From Megalopta genalis (Eukaryota > Arthropoda > Insecta > Hymenoptera > Halictidae): DNA of 64,000 nucleotides. The notes below the pieces were generated by a model that saw nothing but the letters and a program-made list of their open reading frames with translations, searched no databases and was not told where the DNA came from. The position numbers and the translations under genes are program-made. The stretch is from the NCBI RefSeq assembly GCF_051020955.1, contig NW_027476345.1, forward strand, positions 1 to 64,000. Direction: 5' to 3'. This document shows, in pieces, positions 63,081 to 64,000 of the stretch (positions are counted from its first letter, which is position 1; every line of letters begins with the position of its first letter).

Positions 63081-63306
63081 ATTTCAAGCGAAATTAAGCG
63101 TGACCTCGGGCGAGATGAAGCGCGTTCAAGCGCCGATTATCCCGGCGAGCCGATGTGCCAATTAAATATTTCAGCGGATGATATTCCAAAATAATATATA
63201 ATAAATATCACGAAATAACCGGAGAATAGAATTTAGCGAACGCCGAGAATGCCGGAGGATAAGGTGACCGAGAATATCGCGGACCAACTCCTTTCGATTC
63301 GAAATC

Positions 63307-63409
63307 GCCGAGCAAATGATTCGAGGAATGGCGGAGCACGCGATCGCGGTCCGCGGACCCACCCTTCGCGAACCGAGGCTGCTGAGCAAATGACTTCGCG
63401 AATGTCGGA
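63307..63409. repeat. short direct repeat pair of about 29 bp
   Basis: GCCGAGCAAATGATTCGAGG at 63307 and GCTGAGCAAATGACTTCGCG at 63381 begin two related 29-bp copies 74 bp apart; both continue AATG then G or T and CGGA. Confidence 0.6.
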
Positions 63410-63444
63410 CTAGCGGTCGCGTCGCCCCACCCGTTCGACAGTAT

Positions 63445-63640
63445 TTACAGCCGCGCCCCGATTTATTAGGGTATACAGGCGACCGCGAGTCGGCACAAAA
63501 AATACAACTGTTACTATTCTCCCTTGAAGCAGGTCGAAACCAGAAACACTGCGCAATTTGCTTGCGTACCCGTCGAATGAGAAAACAGACCCCGTTGTAT
63601 CCTCACTACCCTGTTGCTGCGTCGTTCCACGCGAAGTCGA
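63445..63640. repeat. diverged direct repeat, copy 1
   Basis: Begins TTACAGCCGCGCCCCGATTT and matches 63846-64000 at an offset of 401 bp with scattered substitutions and a deletion in the second copy. It could be a pair of old LTRs or a tandem duplication; the second copy runs off the window, so its limits are unknown. Confidence 0.75.
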
Positions 63641-63845
63641 ACATTGCGTTGTGCAATCATTTTTCAAGTAATATGTCAACCGGTTTCATATCGGAAGACA
63701 TTTTAACTGTGAATATAATATAGAATGAATGTTTCAATAATTTCTCCGATTTGTAGGATTTTCATTTTGTATAATTTAAGTGCGGTTTATAGATGCGTAA
63801 TTAACTTAGAGTTTGACGTATTGTTTTCGACATCCTCGTGACGTA

Positions 63846-64000
63846 TTACAGCCGCGCCCCGATTTATTAGGGTATAGAGACGACCGTGAGTCGGCACAAA
63901 AAATACAACTGTTACTATTCTCCTTTGAAACAAGTCGAAACCGAAACGCCGCGCAATTCGCGCAATAAAAAACTAACCCCCGTTACGTCACCCTGTTGTT
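63846..64000. repeat. diverged direct repeat, copy 2 (continues past the window)
   Basis: Partner of 63445-63640. It has GGGTATAGAGACGACCG where copy 1 has GGGTATACAGGCGACCG. Confidence 0.75.

Noticed and set aside
63410..63679. 89-codon minus-strand ORF
   Set aside because: It overlaps the diverged direct repeat, has no recognisable domain, and the second repeat copy carries indels in the region.

Overview
The window is eukaryotic, repeat-dominated DNA, most likely from an insect. The evidence is a BEL/Pao LTR retrotransposon, decayed piggyBac-like transposases with TTAA flanks, intron-containing gene structure with a TATA box, and two kinds of tandem array. The high CpG content of the mobile element would fit a hymenopteran, but that is a guess. 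I see no bacterial features, rRNA, tRNA gene or CRISPR array.

Layout. (1) 1-17,947: a satellite of about 600 tandem 30-bp units. Its consensus is open in three of the six frames, so it yields many spurious ORFs of 10-residue repeats. It has higher-order structure, including a 749-bp duplication and blocks repeated 6.1 and 9.8 kb apart. (2) 17,948-62,312: a macrosatellite of eight head-to-tail units of about 5.0 kb; the first and last are cut at the array edges. (3) 62,313-64,000: flanking DNA with a hairpin, low-complexity repeats and a diverged direct repeat.

Each 5-kb unit contains three things. The first is an internally deleted piggyBac-like element (about 1.78 kb between TTAA sites) with broken transposase reading frames. 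The second is a compact transcription unit: inverted CCAAT box, TATA box, a 17-codon first exon, a 476-bp phase-0 GT-AG intron, and a second exon carrying a Ser/Ala/Arg-rich region and one canonical C2H2 zinc finger. The predicted 174-residue protein stays open in units 2-8, while the piggyBac ORFs next to it are riddled with stops. The third is a possible further exon with a strong splice donor. Units 4-8 are nearly identical, units 1-3 are more diverged, and the units are mosaics of shared variants, as unequal exchange or gene conversion would produce.

In unit 4 a BEL/Pao element (35,700-40,808) sits inside the zinc-finger intron, flanked by the 5-bp duplication ATGCA. Its 514-bp LTRs differ at two positions, so it is young. 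The reverse transcriptase and part of RNase H are deleted, so it cannot move by itself. Its LTR is unusually rich in inverted repeats, including three tandem mini-hairpins with compensatory changes. The strongest candidate for an undescribed system is the 5-kb macrosatellite carrying an apparently intact zinc-finger gene in nearly every unit.
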